Positions 44,841-56,600 of a DNA stretch of 64,000 nucleotides are shown here, piece after piece. Under the pieces are notes generated by a model. The model searched no databases. It worked only from the letters and a program-made list of their open reading frames with translations, and had not been told where the DNA came from. The first letter of the stretch is position 1; the number at the start of each line of letters is the position of its first letter. The stretch is from Prevotella sp. (GTDB lineage: Bacteria > Bacteroidota > Bacteroidia > Bacteroidales > Bacteroidaceae): NCBI GenBank assembly GCA_017554385.1, contig JAFZIL010000059.1:33769-97768 (forward strand), given 5' to 3'. The translations under genes and the position numbers were made by a program.

Positions 44841-45812
44841 ATGAATCAGAGTAACGAACAATCGGTTTTCCATGTGCGCAGCAGCCGTGCCGTCATCATC
44901 AACGGCTATAAGCTCTACATGAATAATTTCAGAACAATCTTTCGTCATACATGGCCCTTCGCCATTGTCTATTCCATAGTCATTGCCATGATGATGTATG
45001 CCTTCCTGCACAGTCTGCCACAGTTGATGACTGCCACAAAACTAGCCCAACAAGGTGTTATGACCAATGACCTGAGAACTTTTCAGGCTTTCATGTACCC
45101 CCTTCTGCTCGTTATAATGCTTATCAACATATTACTCGCGTCGCCCGTATTCAAATTGTTTTCTGAGTACCAACAGTCAGGTGTCATTGCTCCGCCCACA
45201 AAGTGGTACAGGGTGGGTGCCTGGCCTATGATGCTTTGCATGCTGCGTCTGTTACTTTGGTTCATTCTGCTTGACATTATCGTCTCTATGGCTATTGGTA
45301 TCATCTTTGGAATCGGTGCTGTCCTGCTGATGGTGACAGGCATCAATATAGGCAATGCCATGATTACCATAGGCGTTGCCTCCATACTGGTAAGCATCAT
45401 CGTCATGGCCATGCTCCTGCCTCTTGTTTACACAACTTTCAAGTATCTGCTCACCCCACGTTCAAGCTTTGTAAACATTCTTACCCATACTTATTCCGTA
45501 GGTCTACGCCACTGGGGAAGCTTGTTTCTTGTCATGTTCATGGTGGCTATCATCAACGCGATTATTTCCACCGTCATCATGCTACCCTATAACATCTTGA
45601 CGGCGGCCATCACCACATCGTTGGCAGGCGTAGCAAACGGAGACCCCATAGGCATGCCCGACTATATGGGATGGATGAGTTTCATCGTATTTTGCCTTGC
45701 AGGATTTGTTCTGGCATATCTTACCCTTTCAACCCTTTTCCCCCTTTACTATCTCTACGGTTCCATCGAGAAACAGGAAGAAGAGAGAAGGGAACTATCA
45801 ATAGAAAAATAG
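44841..45812 (+). CDS. Multi-pass membrane protein of unknown function (323 aa)
   Basis: Six or so hydrophobic helices are visible ('[19 protein letters not shown]', '[13 protein letters not shown]', '[20 protein letters not shown]', '[20 protein letters not shown]', '[19 protein letters not shown]', '[20 protein letters not shown]'). The N-terminus is polar ([20 protein letters not shown]), and the C-terminus is a Glu-rich cytoplasmic tail. No family recognised. It lies 4 nt before hisB on the same strand; I recall a similar membrane gene before hisB in other Prevotella, but this was not checked. Confidence 0.78.
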   Translation: MNQSNEQSVFHVRSSRAVIINGYKLYMNNFRTIFRHTWPFAIVYSIVIAMMMYAFLHSLPQLMTATKLAQQGVMTNDLRTFQAFMYPLLLVIMLINILLASPVFKLFSEYQQSGVIAPPTKWYRVGAWPMMLCMLRLLLWFILLDIIVSMAIGIIFGIGAVLLMVTGINIGNAMITIGVASILVSIIVMAMLLPLVYTTFKYLLTPRSSFVNILTHTYSVGLRHWGSLFLVMFMVAIINAIISTVIMLPYNILTAAITTSLAGVANGDPIGMPDYMGWMSFIVFCLAGFVLAYLTLSTLFPLYYLYGSIEKQEEERRELSIEK

Positions 45813-45816
45813 AAGA

Positions 45817-46896
45817 ATGATGAAACAGCAACGCATCCTCTTTATCGACCGCGACGGAACGCTTGTCGAGGAACCCCATGACGAGCAGGTGGACGCACTG
45901 GATAAAGTTAAATTCACACCAGGCGTATTCCGTCACCTGGCTTTCCTTCGTGAAAAAACCGACTATCGTTTTGTCATGGTTTCCAATCAGGACGGCCTAG
46001 GCACCGAATCCTTCCCCGAACCAACGTTTTGGCCCGCCCACAACTTTATACTTCAGACGCTTGAGGGCGAGGGAATCACGTTCGATGAGATACTCATTGA
46101 CCGCCATTTCCCTGAGGACAACGCGCCTACCCGCAAGCCGCAGACAGGACTCGTAGCCAAATACATGGACAACCCAGACTACGACCTTGCCCACTCCTAC
46201 GTTATCGGTGACCGTGAGACCGATGCACAGTTTGCCCGTAACATAGGTTGTCAGTCGCTCATCCTGGGACGTGACGGCATGACTTGGGCAAAGATTGCTG
46301 AGATTGTCTTTGCCGGCGAACGTACAGCCCACGTGCAGCGCACCACAAAAGAGACAGATATCAACGTCAGCCTTTCGCTCGACGGTACAGGACGTTGCAA
46401 TATCAGCACAGGTCTGGGATTCTTCGACCATATGCTCGAACAGATTGGCAAGCATGGCGGCATAGACCTCGATATTGCCGTGAAAGGCGACCTGAACGTT
46501 GATGAACACCATACCATCGAGGATACCGCACTCGCACTCGGAGAATGTCTTCTCAGTGCCCTTGGCAATAAGCGCGGCATAGAGCGCTACGGATTCTCCC
46601 TGCCGATGGATGACTGTTTCTGCTCCGTGGCCCTCGACTTCGGAGGGCGTCCCTGGCTCGTATGGGATGCCGAGTTCCATCGTGAGTACGTAGGCGACAT
46701 GCCCACAGAGATGTTCCTTCATTTCTTCAAGAGTCTGAGCGATGCAGCACGCATGAACCTTTTCATTCGTGCCGAGGGACAAAACGAGCACCACAAAATC
46801 GAGGGAATCTTTAAAGCTCTCGCCCGAAGCCTGAAGATGGCAGTCCGGCGTGATATCTACCACTACGAACTGCCATCAACAAAGGGTGTGCTTTAA
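45817..46896 (+). CDS. hisB: Bifunctional histidinol-phosphatase / imidazoleglycerol-phosphate dehydratase
   Basis: The 359-aa protein fuses two histidine-biosynthesis enzymes. The N-terminal HAD phosphatase (1-165) has '[15 protein letters not shown]' and '[13 protein letters not shown]'. The C-terminal IGP dehydratase (170-359) has '[20 protein letters not shown]', '[17 protein letters not shown]' and '[16 protein letters not shown]', with the metal-binding His residues. These catalyse the sixth and eighth steps of the pathway. The other his genes are not in the window. Identity is secure. Confidence 0.97.
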   Translation: MMKQQRILFIDRDGTLVEEPHDEQVDALDKVKFTPGVFRHLAFLREKTDYRFVMVSNQDGLGTESFPEPTFWPAHNFILQTLEGEGITFDEILIDRHFPEDNAPTRKPQTGLVAKYMDNPDYDLAHSYVIGDRETDAQFARNIGCQSLILGRDGMTWAKIAEIVFAGERTAHVQRTTKETDINVSLSLDGTGRCNISTGLGFFDHMLEQIGKHGGIDLDIAVKGDLNVDEHHTIEDTALALGECLLSALGNKRGIERYGFSLPMDDCFCSVALDFGGRPWLVWDAEFHREYVGDMPTEMFLHFFKSLSDAARMNLFIRAEGQNEHHKIEGIFKALARSLKMAVRRDIYHYELPSTKGVL

Positions 46897-46919
46897 CGTC
46901 TAAAGACTAACATTTATAG

Positions 46920-48677
46920 TCATTTATTCAGCATTCCTCCGCCACCGCTGGTAGGATTGCCCCAAGGCAGCTTCTGATTCGTATGGCACCAGTTACCCCA
47001 TCCGGTGAGTTTGTGGAATGTGCTCTGTGCATAGCCCTCACCGATGTTGCAGCTCCAAGGTAATCCTGCACCAACGAAGTCGAAATCGTAGAATAGCTGA
47101 TTGAAGAGGCAAACGCTCAACGTGTAGTGGTTGAGGCGTTGCACGGCATAGTTCACGTCGGCATATTGCAGGATGGCCTTGTTGAACGCCTTGTCAATGT
47201 CGCCGGCTATGGTGGCAAATTCTGCATCTCCTGTCTCTTCGGCCAGTTTGTGGGCATAGTCGGCCAGGTCGAAGAAGGGAGTGTAGTAATAGTAATTGGG
47301 GTCGTCGATAGAAAGTAAATATCTGTAGACCTTGGTAGTTGCGCGGTCGATGGCTTCTCTTTGTGTTGGATAGAGGGCAATGAGGCGGTCGGCCAATAGC
47401 TTGGTGGCATCTATAACGTCGCCAAGGGCATCGCTGCTGATGAGTTTGAGGTCGCCGCTCAACAAATGGTCTGAGTCGTTTGGGTAAGTCTGGTCCCATG
47501 CTGGACGGATGGTCTGGAACATGAGTTTCATGGCGTCGTTGACGTTTTCGGTTTGCTGTAGGCTGTGCACGAAAGCTGCCAGCATGCCATTACTATCGCT
47601 TAGTTGGTGGGCTGAAGCAACAAAGTACTCAGCTACATCGCGCACCTCGGTCAGTGTTTCCATATTGCCCATCAGGCAATTGTGGAAAAAGATAGTGTTC
47701 AAGCGTCCAACGCCAGTGGAGCGGATGGCCTCGGCCAATTCGTACATGTCGAGTTGCAAATTATTGTTCCATTCGTCTCCAATGACCCCGCGTGTAGTGG
47801 TTGTGGCAAACTTGTCAGGCTTGTCGTACATAGGTTGAAAACCGTTCCCATGTCCCCAGATAGTAAATATATAGTCCTGGGCAGGGCACATCAGACTGCT
47901 CATTTCCATAAATACGCGGAGCATGGAGGGATCATAGAGTTTCAGCGACATGGCCTTCGCATCATAGCCCATGGTCTTAATGCTGTTCTCACGGATTTTG
48001 TTTAGGTCTGTCTTGCTGTTAAGCTCAAACCATACTACATCGCCCTCGTCGGCGTACTTCGAATTGGTGTTCTTGCCGTATTTGTACAGGCACACCACGC
48101 GAACATTGGTAGAGTCAGTGAGATAAGGCTTCACCACATCCCAGAATCCCTCCTCGATGACATTGTCCTTACTACCGCCAATAGTTCCATATACGAATAC
48201 CGTATAGCGTGCAGGTGCGGGTACAGTCTGCATCTCCATCTGGTTCCATTGGGCGAGGATGCTATCTGTTTCCGCATCGCCATTATAGTAAACGAGGTCG
48301 TCTTTCACCAGCTTTTTGTCTGACATCGTGAAAATATAGTTCCTTTTGTCGTCTGCCATCGTCAAGGCCAGCTTGTCAGCAGTGAGGGTGTATGTGAACG
48401 AATGCTGCTCATGTGCTACTGGCTGATGCTCAAAGGTGTAGTAAATGTCGCTGATGCCTGTTCCGTCGGAGTGGAAGGTCAATTTGTTCCATGCCTCACC
48501 ATAGTTCCATATAGCATAGGTGTTGCCTGTAACTTCACCTATCCAGCTACCTGAGAAAGTGTTTTCGTTTTTGTTCTCCGATGGTGACTGTGGGTCGTCG
48601 CTTTCAGAGCATGCCGTAACCAATGTCATCATCATCATGTAGCATAAAACTGCTACAGACATCTGGATTTTATTCAT
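46920..48677 (-). CDS. Clostripain-related (C11) cysteine peptidase-like lipoprotein
   Basis: The 585-aa protein has a lipoprotein signal with lipobox LVTAC (Cys23) followed by an acidic Ser/Asn linker. Residues about 40-130 look like a lipocalin-type or beta-rich module ('GSWIGEVTGNTYAIWNYGEAW'). The C11 peptidase domain (about 160-540) has 'DYIFTIWGHGNGF' with the catalytic His and 'NTIFFHNCLMGNMETLTEVRDVAEYFVAS' with the catalytic Cys. Related Bacteroidota enzymes (fragipain, PmC11) cut after Arg/Lys and activate toxins or other proteins. The target here is unknown. Its promoter is TATCTTTG at 48735-48728. Confidence 0.88.
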   Translation of the reverse strand: MNKIQMSVAVLCYMMMMTLVTACSESDDPQSPSENKNENTFSGSWIGEVTGNTYAIWNYGEAWNKLTFHSDGTGISDIYYTFEHQPVAHEQHSFTYTLTADKLALTMADDKRNYIFTMSDKKLVKDDLVYYNGDAETDSILAQWNQMEMQTVPAPARYTVFVYGTIGGSKDNVIEEGFWDVVKPYLTDSTNVRVVCLYKYGKNTNSKYADEGDVVWFELNSKTDLNKIRENSIKTMGYDAKAMSLKLYDPSMLRVFMEMSSLMCPAQDYIFTIWGHGNGFQPMYDKPDKFATTTTRGVIGDEWNNNLQLDMYELAEAIRSTGVGRLNTIFFHNCLMGNMETLTEVRDVAEYFVASAHQLSDSNGMLAAFVHSLQQTENVNDAMKLMFQTIRPAWDQTYPNDSDHLLSGDLKLISSDALGDVIDATKLLADRLIALYPTQREAIDRATTKVYRYLLSIDDPNYYYYTPFFDLADYAHKLAEETGDAEFATIAGDIDKAFNKAILQYADVNYAVQRLNHYTLSVCLFNQLFYDFDFVGAGLPWSCNIGEGYAQSTFHKLTGWGNWCHTNQKLPWGNPTSGGGGMLNK

Positions 48678-48727
48678 TTTGGATGTATTTTGAATGATAC
48701 TGTTTGTGAATAATTAAAATTTAGGCA

Positions 48728-48735
48728 CAAAGATA
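48728..48735 (-). promoter_or_regulatory. -7 promoter element of the C11 peptidase gene
   Basis: CAAAGATA reads TATCTTTG on the minus strand, about 51 nt before the start codon at 48677. Confidence 0.6.
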
Positions 48736-48870
48736 GTGCTTTTCTTTGTGTTCTGAACACTCTTGCGTGATAATTGGGTTAGTTTTCGGGGTTTTTAACT
48801 TTTATTTTGTTGAGTGTTGACGAGTTTACTGACTATTAGTTGTTCATTGGCGCAAATATGTTCGTATTAT

Positions 48871-48901
48871 TTTGACAATTCGATTATTTATGCTAACTTT
48901 G
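48871..48901 (+). promoter_or_regulatory. Promoter of the PL11 gene
   Basis: TTTG at 48871-48874, a 19-nt spacer and TAACTTTG followed by CAG at 48894-48901 match the full Bacteroidota consensus, 23 nt before the start codon. Confidence 0.8.
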
Positions 48902-48924
48902 CAGGCTGAATGAACTAAACAGTT

Positions 48925-51900
48925 ATGAAAAATCTACTACTTTTATTGACCTTTATGGCAGTTTCTATAGGAATTGGCCATGCTCAGAGAACGACCGACA
49001 AGCTTGATCGCGGCTTGGTGGCTGTACCGTCGGGAAGTGGCTCTTTCGTGAGCTGGAGAATCTTCGGTGAAGAATACTACGATACGGAGTACAACCTGTA
49101 TCGTGACGGAACGAAGGTGAACAGCACACCACTGACAGTTTCGAACTATACAGATGCCAACGGACGTGCAGGTTCCAAGTACCAGGTTGCTGCTGTGGTT
49201 CGTGGTGTGGAGCAGGAGAAATGTGCCGCGGTGACACGTCTCTCGCAGCAGTATATACAGTTTGCTGTGAAGGACCTTTACTCGCGCCGTGGTACTAAGA
49301 TTACTGCCGACTATACCATCAATGACATTGCGTTGGCCGATGTCGATGGCGACGGTGTGTCGGAGTTTATTATGAAGCGAAACTACAAGGACCAGTTTAG
49401 TATTGCCAACGACTCTGCCTTCAACTGCATTGAATGCTATAAGCTCAACGGTGAGCGTCTGTGGTGGATAGACCTTGGACCGAACATGGTGTCGGGCCCT
49501 GACGAACAATACGATGCCGTGGGCTACGACTGGGACAATGATGGCAAAGCCGAGGTGCTGCTGCGTGGTGCCGACAACATGATTATACACTATGCCGACG
49601 GTACAACTCAGAACATCGGTACTATGTCGGTAAACACCCGCAACACGGTGAACCAGGGCGATGCCAATATGGCGTATACCAACTATGGCAACGAGTATCT
49701 GCTCTATTTGGAGGGCGCTACTGGAAAGCCCTATCCCATAGGTACCAACAATGCCCTTTGGATGACCTATCCACTGCCTCGCGGAAATGCCAGTGACTGG
49801 GGCGACGGATATGGCCACCGATCTACGAAACACTATTTTGGTGCTCCCGTCCTCGATGGGCGCAACGCCTATATCTTTTTAGGGCGCGGATGCTATTCGA
49901 AGCACCACATGAAGGCATTCTCGGTGAATCCCACCACCCATAAGCTCACACAATACTGGGAATGGAAGGGCGAGGACTGGCCGTGGTCTGGACAAGGCTT
50001 CCACAACTATGGCATTGCTGATGTAGATTGGGATGGACGCGATGAGATTGTGTTCGGGTCGATGGTTATCGACGACAATGGAAAGGGACTCTCTACTACC
50101 GGTTTGGGACATGGCGACGCACAGCACTGCGGCGACTTCGACCCTTACCGTCACGGACAGGAAATTTTTACTTGCAACGAGAGCAGCCCTGCTATGAACT
50201 ACCGTAATGCCACTACGTCGAAGCTGTATTACCGCCTGCAGTCTACCGGTGACGACGGGCGTGCCCTGTGCGGTAATTTCTCGAACGCATATCCTGGAGC
50301 CATAGGCCATTCCTCTCAGTCGGGTACTATCTCCTGTGTAGCCGACAAGCCTATCACAAACGGTCCCACAGGCTTTACCAATAACTTCCGCATCTACTGG
50401 GACGGAGACCTGCTGGAAGAAGGTCTCGACGGTGCTAGCTCGCGTGAAGGAGCTGCACGTGTGTTCAAGGCTGACGGCAGTATTGTCTTCACTGCCGATG
50501 GCACTGCCAACTGCAACTGGACGAAGAACACCCCCTCGGCTACGGGCGACGTGCTGGGTGACTGGCGCGAGGAAATCATCGTTCGTACTTCGGATAATAA
50601 ATATGTTCGCGTATATACTACCAATCTTGCTACCAAGTGGCGTAACTACACGCTGTGGCACGACCACCAGTACCGTCAGGGCATGGTATGGGAATCCATG
50701 GGCTACAACCAGCCCCCTCATGCCAGCTATTTCATCGGTGAACTTGAGGACATCACCGTGGCACCACCACCATTGACCATGACCGACCGTGTGGAGACCA
50801 AGGACATCAGTTCGGCATACGACGGGCAGCATGTCATTGTCTGTGATTGGGCCGATACCAACGTGAGCATCAGCAACGGTGCCAGTCCCTGGGTGGCCAC
50901 GTTCTATGTACCTTCGTGGGTGCAAGGTACCAACAGCAACAACACTTCGGGTAATCCGAAGATTAACTATACCTATTATACCTGTAATGTAACGGGTGGC
51001 GGTCTCAGTGGTGCTGCCCACTTGGTGAAGCAGGGTGATGGTATACTGAACCTGCCGAAAGCCGACTTCACACATACCGGCAATACGGATATCTGGGCTG
51101 GCACCGTCAATTTCGACGGCACGATGCCTAATTCTCCGCTCTGGTTGAACCGCTTTGCCGAGTTGAACAGTAATGGAGGCTCGTTCCAATCTATCAAGAT
51201 GGAGTACGATGCACGCCTTCGTCCTGGTGGCGCAAACAGTTTCGGCACCATTACGGCCCAATCCCTGGAACTAAGGTTCGGTTCACGTGTTATCTTCGAC
51301 CTCTCTGCCGAGAATACCGATCAGATGATTGTCAACAATCTGAGCATCGAGACGAAGTCGTGGCAGTATGGGCCTGAATACCTGATGCCTGTGTTCGAGT
51401 TTGCCTGGCAGGGTAGTAGCGCGCCAAAGCCCGGTACATATCTTATCGGACAGGTAGCGAATGTATCGAAAGGTTCACTCGACGACATCCGTATCGAGGG
51501 CCTTGGCAATCAACTGAAGTCATCGCTCAAGCTCGACGGTAACCAGCTCTTCATCGTTATAGAGAGCATGGGCGATACGGGTAAAATCGAGTGGACGGGT
51601 GCCCAGGGCAGCGTATGGGATCTGGCTGCTACAGAAAACTTCGTTTCGGGCAGCGGACAGCCAGATGTCTTCATCACGGGCGACAACGTTCTCTTCAACG
51701 ACAATGCGTCGCAGCTGAATGTCACCCTTAGCGGTGAACTTGAGGCTGATAGCGTCATCGTCGACAATACGAAGGCCTACACCTTCCAAGGCACAGGCTC
51801 TTTGGTAGGAAACACCACATTGGTGAAACGAGGAACAGGCGGTCTGACCATCAAGAACGACAACAGCTATACCGGAGGCACACGCATCTCGGGAGGTTTT

Positions 51901-53427
51901 GTCAGCGTATCGTCGCTTGCCAATTCTACTCAGGAAAAGGGTAACTTGGGTGGTGTTACTACAGCAGGCAGCAAGTTCATCATCGAGAATGGTGCAGAGT
52001 TGCGCTCAACTGCTGCTGTTACCAACGGTTCTACTATTCAGTTTGCGGGCGAACAGGGCGGTGTCATCAACAATTCCCAGGATTTCATTGTCGACCGTGC
52101 CATGATAGGTACCGTTATGACCAAGAAAGGTCAGGGATGGATGAAGCTGAACGTAGCCAACAGTAGCCTCTCGAGAATGGTTGTGGCAGCAGGCACTGTA
52201 CAGTGCATCAATTCGGCCACTCCGGCAAAGACTGTGGAATACCAAGGTGGCACACTCCGTGAAAACACGGGTACAGGATACGAAATCTATGTGCCTAAGA
52301 GCAAGCAAGGCACATGGTATATGGCCAATCGTTCGACCTACTCTAACAAGGTGACTGGCGAGGGTACGCTCACGGCCTACTGCGTTACAGAGAAAGGTAC
52401 CAACTACTATGCCACACGTACCCCCGTACAGTGCGACTTCAGTGCTTTCGAAGGAACGTTGAAGCCCACGTCAAGTCTTGACGATGCCAATTGCCTGCGA
52501 TTCACGCTCAACACAGGCAGTGGTATGCCAAAGGGAACGATGGATATAGCCGAGAAAGTCGAGGTGCAGAACAGCGGTAAGACCTATCGCATAGGAAAGG
52601 TAACTGGTAAGGGAGCCCTGGGAGGAAGCTGCACCTTCAGCAACGGTGTGAGCGTTGGTGCTAACACTTGGCAGGTGGGCAACGACGATACTTCGTGGTC
52701 AACGACTGTAAAGGTAACCGGCAATGCCAACTTCGTGAAGTTAGGCTCGTGCAAGGTGACATGGGGTGGAGCCAGCGACAATACCGGTACGACAAATATC
52801 AACGAAGGAGAGTTGGTCATCAACTCTACCGGACAACTGGGAATAGGTGTACTGACCGTTGCTGAAGGAGCTATCCTCAGCGGAGCCAACAGTACGAAGA
52901 ACGTCCTTAACAATTCCTCGGTTACCATCAACGGCACCTTGCGTCCCGGTCTGTTTGAAGGCACGACAACGGGGTCGCTCATCTTCAACAACAAGAACGT
53001 GACCATTAATCAGAGTGGTGTGCTCGTTGTGACGACTAAACGAGGTGCTACCGACATCATCAACGGCTGTCCTTGTTTAGAGGGCATCTCGAAGATGACG
53101 CTCAATGGTACAGTGAGAATTATAGTTGCTGATGACCATTCTTTGCAGCCCGGAGACTGTATCCGTCTTTTCAAGGCTAACAGCTTTGCTGGTACTCCTC
53201 GCTTTGACATGCAAGGTGGTGTCACATGGGATACCAGCCGTATCAGCGAGGGACTGCTCTTCGTGAAGTCTGTACCCGATGCGGTGACATCCATACGAGT
53301 CTCGACACAGGAGCCTGCCGACATCTATGACACATCAGGCCGACTGGTTCGCTCGCGTGCCACCACAACCGCAGGGCTTCCTGCTGGTATCTATATGATA
53401 AGAGGCAAAAAAGTTGTTGTTAAGTAA
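48925..53427 (+). CDS. Rhamnogalacturonan lyase (PL11) with autotransporter-type beta-strand repeats and C-terminal sorting tail
   Basis: The 1500-aa protein has a signal peptide. Residues about 22-105 form the N-terminal beta domain of PL11 enzymes. Residues 110-612 form the eight-bladed propeller, with calcium-binding loops 'ADVDGDGVSEF', 'YDWDNDGKAEVLL' and 'ADVDWDGRDEIVFG'. This matches YesW/YesX-type lyases, which cut the rhamnose-galacturonic acid backbone of pectin. From about 615 to 1430 there are several autotransporter-associated beta-strand repeats ('LVKRGTGGLTIKNDNSYTGG', 'FVKLGSCKVTWGGASDNTG'). The C-terminus 'IYDTSGRLVRS...GIYMIRGKKVVVK' resembles a type IX secretion sorting signal. 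There is no outer-membrane beta barrel. Confidence 0.92.
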   Translation: MKNLLLLLTFMAVSIGIGHAQRTTDKLDRGLVAVPSGSGSFVSWRIFGEEYYDTEYNLYRDGTKVNSTPLTVSNYTDANGRAGSKYQVAAVVRGVEQEKCAAVTRLSQQYIQFAVKDLYSRRGTKITADYTINDIALADVDGDGVSEFIMKRNYKDQFSIANDSAFNCIECYKLNGERLWWIDLGPNMVSGPDEQYDAVGYDWDNDGKAEVLLRGADNMIIHYADGTTQNIGTMSVNTRNTVNQGDANMAYTNYGNEYLLYLEGATGKPYPIGTNNALWMTYPLPRGNASDWGDGYGHRSTKHYFGAPVLDGRNAYIFLGRGCYSKHHMKAFSVNPTTHKLTQYWEWKGEDWPWSGQGFHNYGIADVDWDGRDEIVFGSMVIDDNGKGLSTTGLGHGDAQHCGDFDPYRHGQEIFTCNESSPAMNYRNATTSKLYYRLQSTGDDGRALCGNFSNAYPGAIGHSSQSGTISCVADKPITNGPTGFTNNFRIYWDGDLLEEGLDGASSREGAARVFKADGSIVFTADGTANCNWTKNTPSATGDVLGDWREEIIVRTSDNKYVRVYTTNLATKWRNYTLWHDHQYRQGMVWESMGYNQPPHASYFIGELEDITVAPPPLTMTDRVETKDISSAYDGQHVIVCDWADTNVSISNGASPWVATFYVPSWVQGTNSNNTSGNPKINYTYYTCNVTGGGLSGAAHLVKQGDGILNLPKADFTHTGNTDIWAGTVNFDGTMPNSPLWLNRFAELNSNGGSFQSIKMEYDARLRPGGANSFGTITAQSLELRFGSRVIFDLSAENTDQMIVNNLSIETKSWQYGPEYLMPVFEFAWQGSSAPKPGTYLIGQVANVSKGSLDDIRIEGLGNQLKSSLKLDGNQLFIVIESMGDTGKIEWTGAQGSVWDLAATENFVSGSGQPDVFITGDNVLFNDNASQLNVTLSGELEADSVIVDNTKAYTFQGTGSLVGNTTLVKRGTGGLTIKNDNSYTGGTRISGGFVSVSSLANSTQEKGNLGGVTTAGSKFIIENGAELRSTAAVTNGSTIQFAGEQGGVINNSQDFIVDRAMIGTVMTKKGQGWMKLNVANSSLSRMVVAAGTVQCINSATPAKTVEYQGGTLRENTGTGYEIYVPKSKQGTWYMANRSTYSNKVTGEGTLTAYCVTEKGTNYYATRTPVQCDFSAFEGTLKPTSSLDDANCLRFTLNTGSGMPKGTMDIAEKVEVQNSGKTYRIGKVTGKGALGGSCTFSNGVSVGANTWQVGNDDTSWSTTVKVTGNANFVKLGSCKVTWGGASDNTGTTNINEGELVINSTGQLGIGVLTVAEGAILSGANSTKNVLNNSSVTINGTLRPGLFEGTTTGSLIFNNKNVTINQSGVLVVTTKRGATDIINGCPCLEGISKMTLNGTVRIIVADDHSLQPGDCIRLFKANSFAGTPRFDMQGGVTWDTSRISEGLLFVKSVPDAVTSIRVSTQEPADIYDTSGRLVRSRATTTAGLPAGIYMIRGKKVVVK

Positions 53428-53469
53428 TTAGTAAACAGCTACCTCCTATACAGGGTAAATAAATTGTTT

Positions 53470-53525
53470 TTGACCATTGTTTGATGGGTTTTTACGAAAA
53501 ATCATCAAATAATGGTCAATTTTTT
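53470..53525 (+). terminator. Intrinsic terminator of the PL11 gene
   Basis: TTGACCATTGTTTGATG (53470-53486) pairs with CATCAAATAATGGTCAA (53503-53519) with one mismatch, and TTTTTT follows at 53520. Confidence 0.85.
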
Positions 53526-53558
53526 ATTTGAATACACGTCAGTTTCATGTTTTTTTCG

Positions 53559-53566
53559 TATATTTG
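53559..53566 (+). promoter_or_regulatory. -7 promoter element of the GH128-like gene
   Basis: TATATTTG followed by CA lies 42 nt before the start codon. With the strong terminator upstream it makes this gene and the next a separate transcript from PL11. Confidence 0.65.
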
Positions 53567-53607
53567 CAACCGAAGTATCTGAAAACTATAACTAACAACT
53601 TAAAATA

Positions 53608-56600
53608 ATGAAGAAATCAACGACTTTCGTACGCAGAACAGTAGCTGGAATGCTGCTGCTGATTGCTTCGTCGGCATTGTCATGGGCCGACAACACTAAG
53701 ACTACTGTCGATCAGGTCAGTAGTGAGGTGACAATCTCAAACGATGTTGATTATATTGTCAACTCGGCCACCCCATTCGGCACTAACGGCAAGGTGAATA
53801 TTGCCAATACCGAGCATGCCGTTCTTATCCTGAACGGTGTAAAGCCGTCGGCAGCCATCAAACTGCTCTCAGGCCATGTCTTCATCAATGGCGAACAGGC
53901 AGCAAACAACGTCAACTGCCAGGTGAAGATATACAACCGCGGTGCCATCATCATGCCATACGCCAGCGATTTCAAGCCCCTTACCGTCTATTCCGAGCAG
54001 AACTTCGGTGGCGAGGAGTGCAACGACTTCGGACTGGAGAACAGCGGTGGCTTCATGAACACCCTGACAGCCTCGAAGCTGAACAACCGCATCCGCTCGT
54101 TCAAGCTGAAGCGCGGCTACATGGTGACCTTCTCCAACCGTCCTGGCGGACGTGGTTACAGCCGTTGCTTCATTGCTGCCGATGCCGACCTCGCAGTAGC
54201 TGAGCTGCCAGGAATACTCGACCGCAGTATCTCGAGCTATCGCGTGTTCAAGTGGTACGATACTGGTAAGGTCAGTCTCGCTGCTGCTGCCGGTGACTGG
54301 GGAGCCAACAATGCCCTTAACGTCACCAGCACCTACACCTGGAGTACAGGAAGCTCAATGGCTCCCGACATCGAGGTGGTGCCTCATCAGATTTACAGTG
54401 GCTATCCCTCGGCAGCGTCTATCGGCTCAGCTGACTTCTCGCCACACATGAAGACCACCAACGAGCCCCGTAACTCTTCCGATGACCATCCCGAGGACCT
54501 TGATGCCATTTTGAACAACTGGGAAAGCCTCATGCGTACAGGTATGCGTCTCTGCACACCCTCATCATGGGACGGCAGCGACTATTGGAATGGTACGGGA
54601 TTCCTGAAGACCTTCCTTGATTCTATTGATGCCCGTGGTTGGCGTTGCGACATTGTCGATATGCACTGCTACTGGCCTGAAGGCAATTTCGGTAACCTGA
54701 ATAACTGGCACATAGGCAACCGTCCCATCTGGATTTCAGAGTGGTGTTGGGGCGCTTCGTGGAACAGCAACGGTGCCTTCGCCAGTGGAGTCACTGAGAA
54801 CGATGTGAAGAACGCCCTTACGCGTATCTGCAATACCCTTAACGGCATGGATTACGTGGAACGCTACTTCTATTGGAACGGTGAGCGAGACCCGTCGAAA
54901 TTATATAAGAACGGATCGCTGACCCCTGCCGGTGAGATGTATTCAAAGCTCAACTCAGGTGTGGGCTATAACAAGAAGTACAACTACGCCCCGAAGGTAC
55001 CCACTCAGAAGGACCCCACCAGTCTGACTATTGAGTTCGACAAGCTTGCCCAGACGGCAACCCTGAAGTGGTACGAGTACAATGGTGAGATGAACGTGAG
55101 CATGTTTATTCAGCGCATGCGTGCCGGTGGCAGCTTCGAGGATCTTGTCGAGGTGGAGCGTAAAGACCTGGCTTCAAGCTATACCTATGTCGTCGAGGAT
55201 GCTCAGGCTGGCGACCAGTACCGTATTCAGATTGAGGATGCCAACCACAAGATTCGCACTACTAAAGCTGTTACTGCCGTGAGCAATAACCTTGAGGCAG
55301 GCGACCCCATCGACATGAACGGTACGACCAAGTACCTCGGTGGCAATATGGTGGCCAACGGTGACTTTGATCTCGGCTTTACCGGTTGGACTACTATGGA
55401 CGGCAATGAGCCTTGCGCTCCCTACTTCCAGATTGTTCCCATCGGAGGCGTTGATGGCGGCAGCTATCTACAGTCCTATGCCAACGGTTCAGTAGCTACA
55501 CCTGAGCAGTTCATCAAGACCATCTTTGATGTCAGCACCAATACCGACTACTACTATTCCGGCTCCTTTGCCAATGGTGTCACCAACGGTGGTGTCTACC
55601 TCAGCGGTGACGGTCTCACCGTAGCAACCGCTGCGCGTGTGTTCAACAACACCAGCACCGACAACACCTGGTCTACGAACTTCAAGACGTTCAACACTGG
55701 CGACTCTACGAAGGTTATCTTCTACTTCAACATGTTGAAGCGCAAGGCTCAGTTCGACAAACAGATGCTCTGTAGACTATTCGATACCCGCGAGGAGGCT
55801 ATTGCCGATGGTATTGAGAAGGCTCGCAACAAGGCCGCCATCTTCCAGCAGTACAACACCAAGTACAACAACCTCAACACCGAGCTTGCCCAACTCGTTG
55901 CTAGTGTCACGGACAATGATGCCAAGGCACTATCGGCTGTGATGAGTCATACAGCCAACGCTCAGAAGGCTTATGCCACGATGGCTGTCATCGATTCGCT
56001 TGTCACCGTGAGCAACGCCCTCGTTCAGTTGCAACTCTCGGGTGCCAGCATCCTTGCCGAAGCCGTAGCCAAGGCTGGCGCAGCCACTACTGCTGCCGAG
56101 ATTATCGAGGCGCGCGACACGCTCTCCGAGGCTATTGATAATTATATCACCTCCACACTACAGTCAGGAGTTGTGTACGAAAGCAAGTTCAATACTACCA
56201 ACAAGTGGACGGTGAAGTGCGGTACCTATACCGGAGGCGACCAGAGGGCAAAGGAAGATCTCGGCACGAAATTCTGGAATGCATGGTGGTCGGGCATCGA
56301 TGCCTCGGCAGGCAGCAGCCAGACGATGGAAATCAAGCAGGAGATCACCAACCTGCCTCATGGCTTCTACTCGCTTTCATGCAAGGCCATGACCGAGCAC
56401 TATTGTACCAGCGACCAGCATGCTTACATTACCAGTGGCGACCAGACAGCTGTCTCACCCGTTCTTACTGCTGATTACTACGACCTTGCTTCTCGTCTTA
56501 ACATGCCTCAAGCAGATGTTTGGCAGAAGCTGACTACTACGCCCGTCTATGTTGAGGAAGGTGGCAGCGTTACCATCGGTTTCGTCGGATCGAAGAGCGG

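Noticed and set aside
49879-51261. 460-codon minus-strand open frame inside the PL11 gene
   Set aside because: It is antisense to clear PL11 motifs, with odd composition (Val/Arg/Ile-rich, no domain); a shadow of GC-biased codons.
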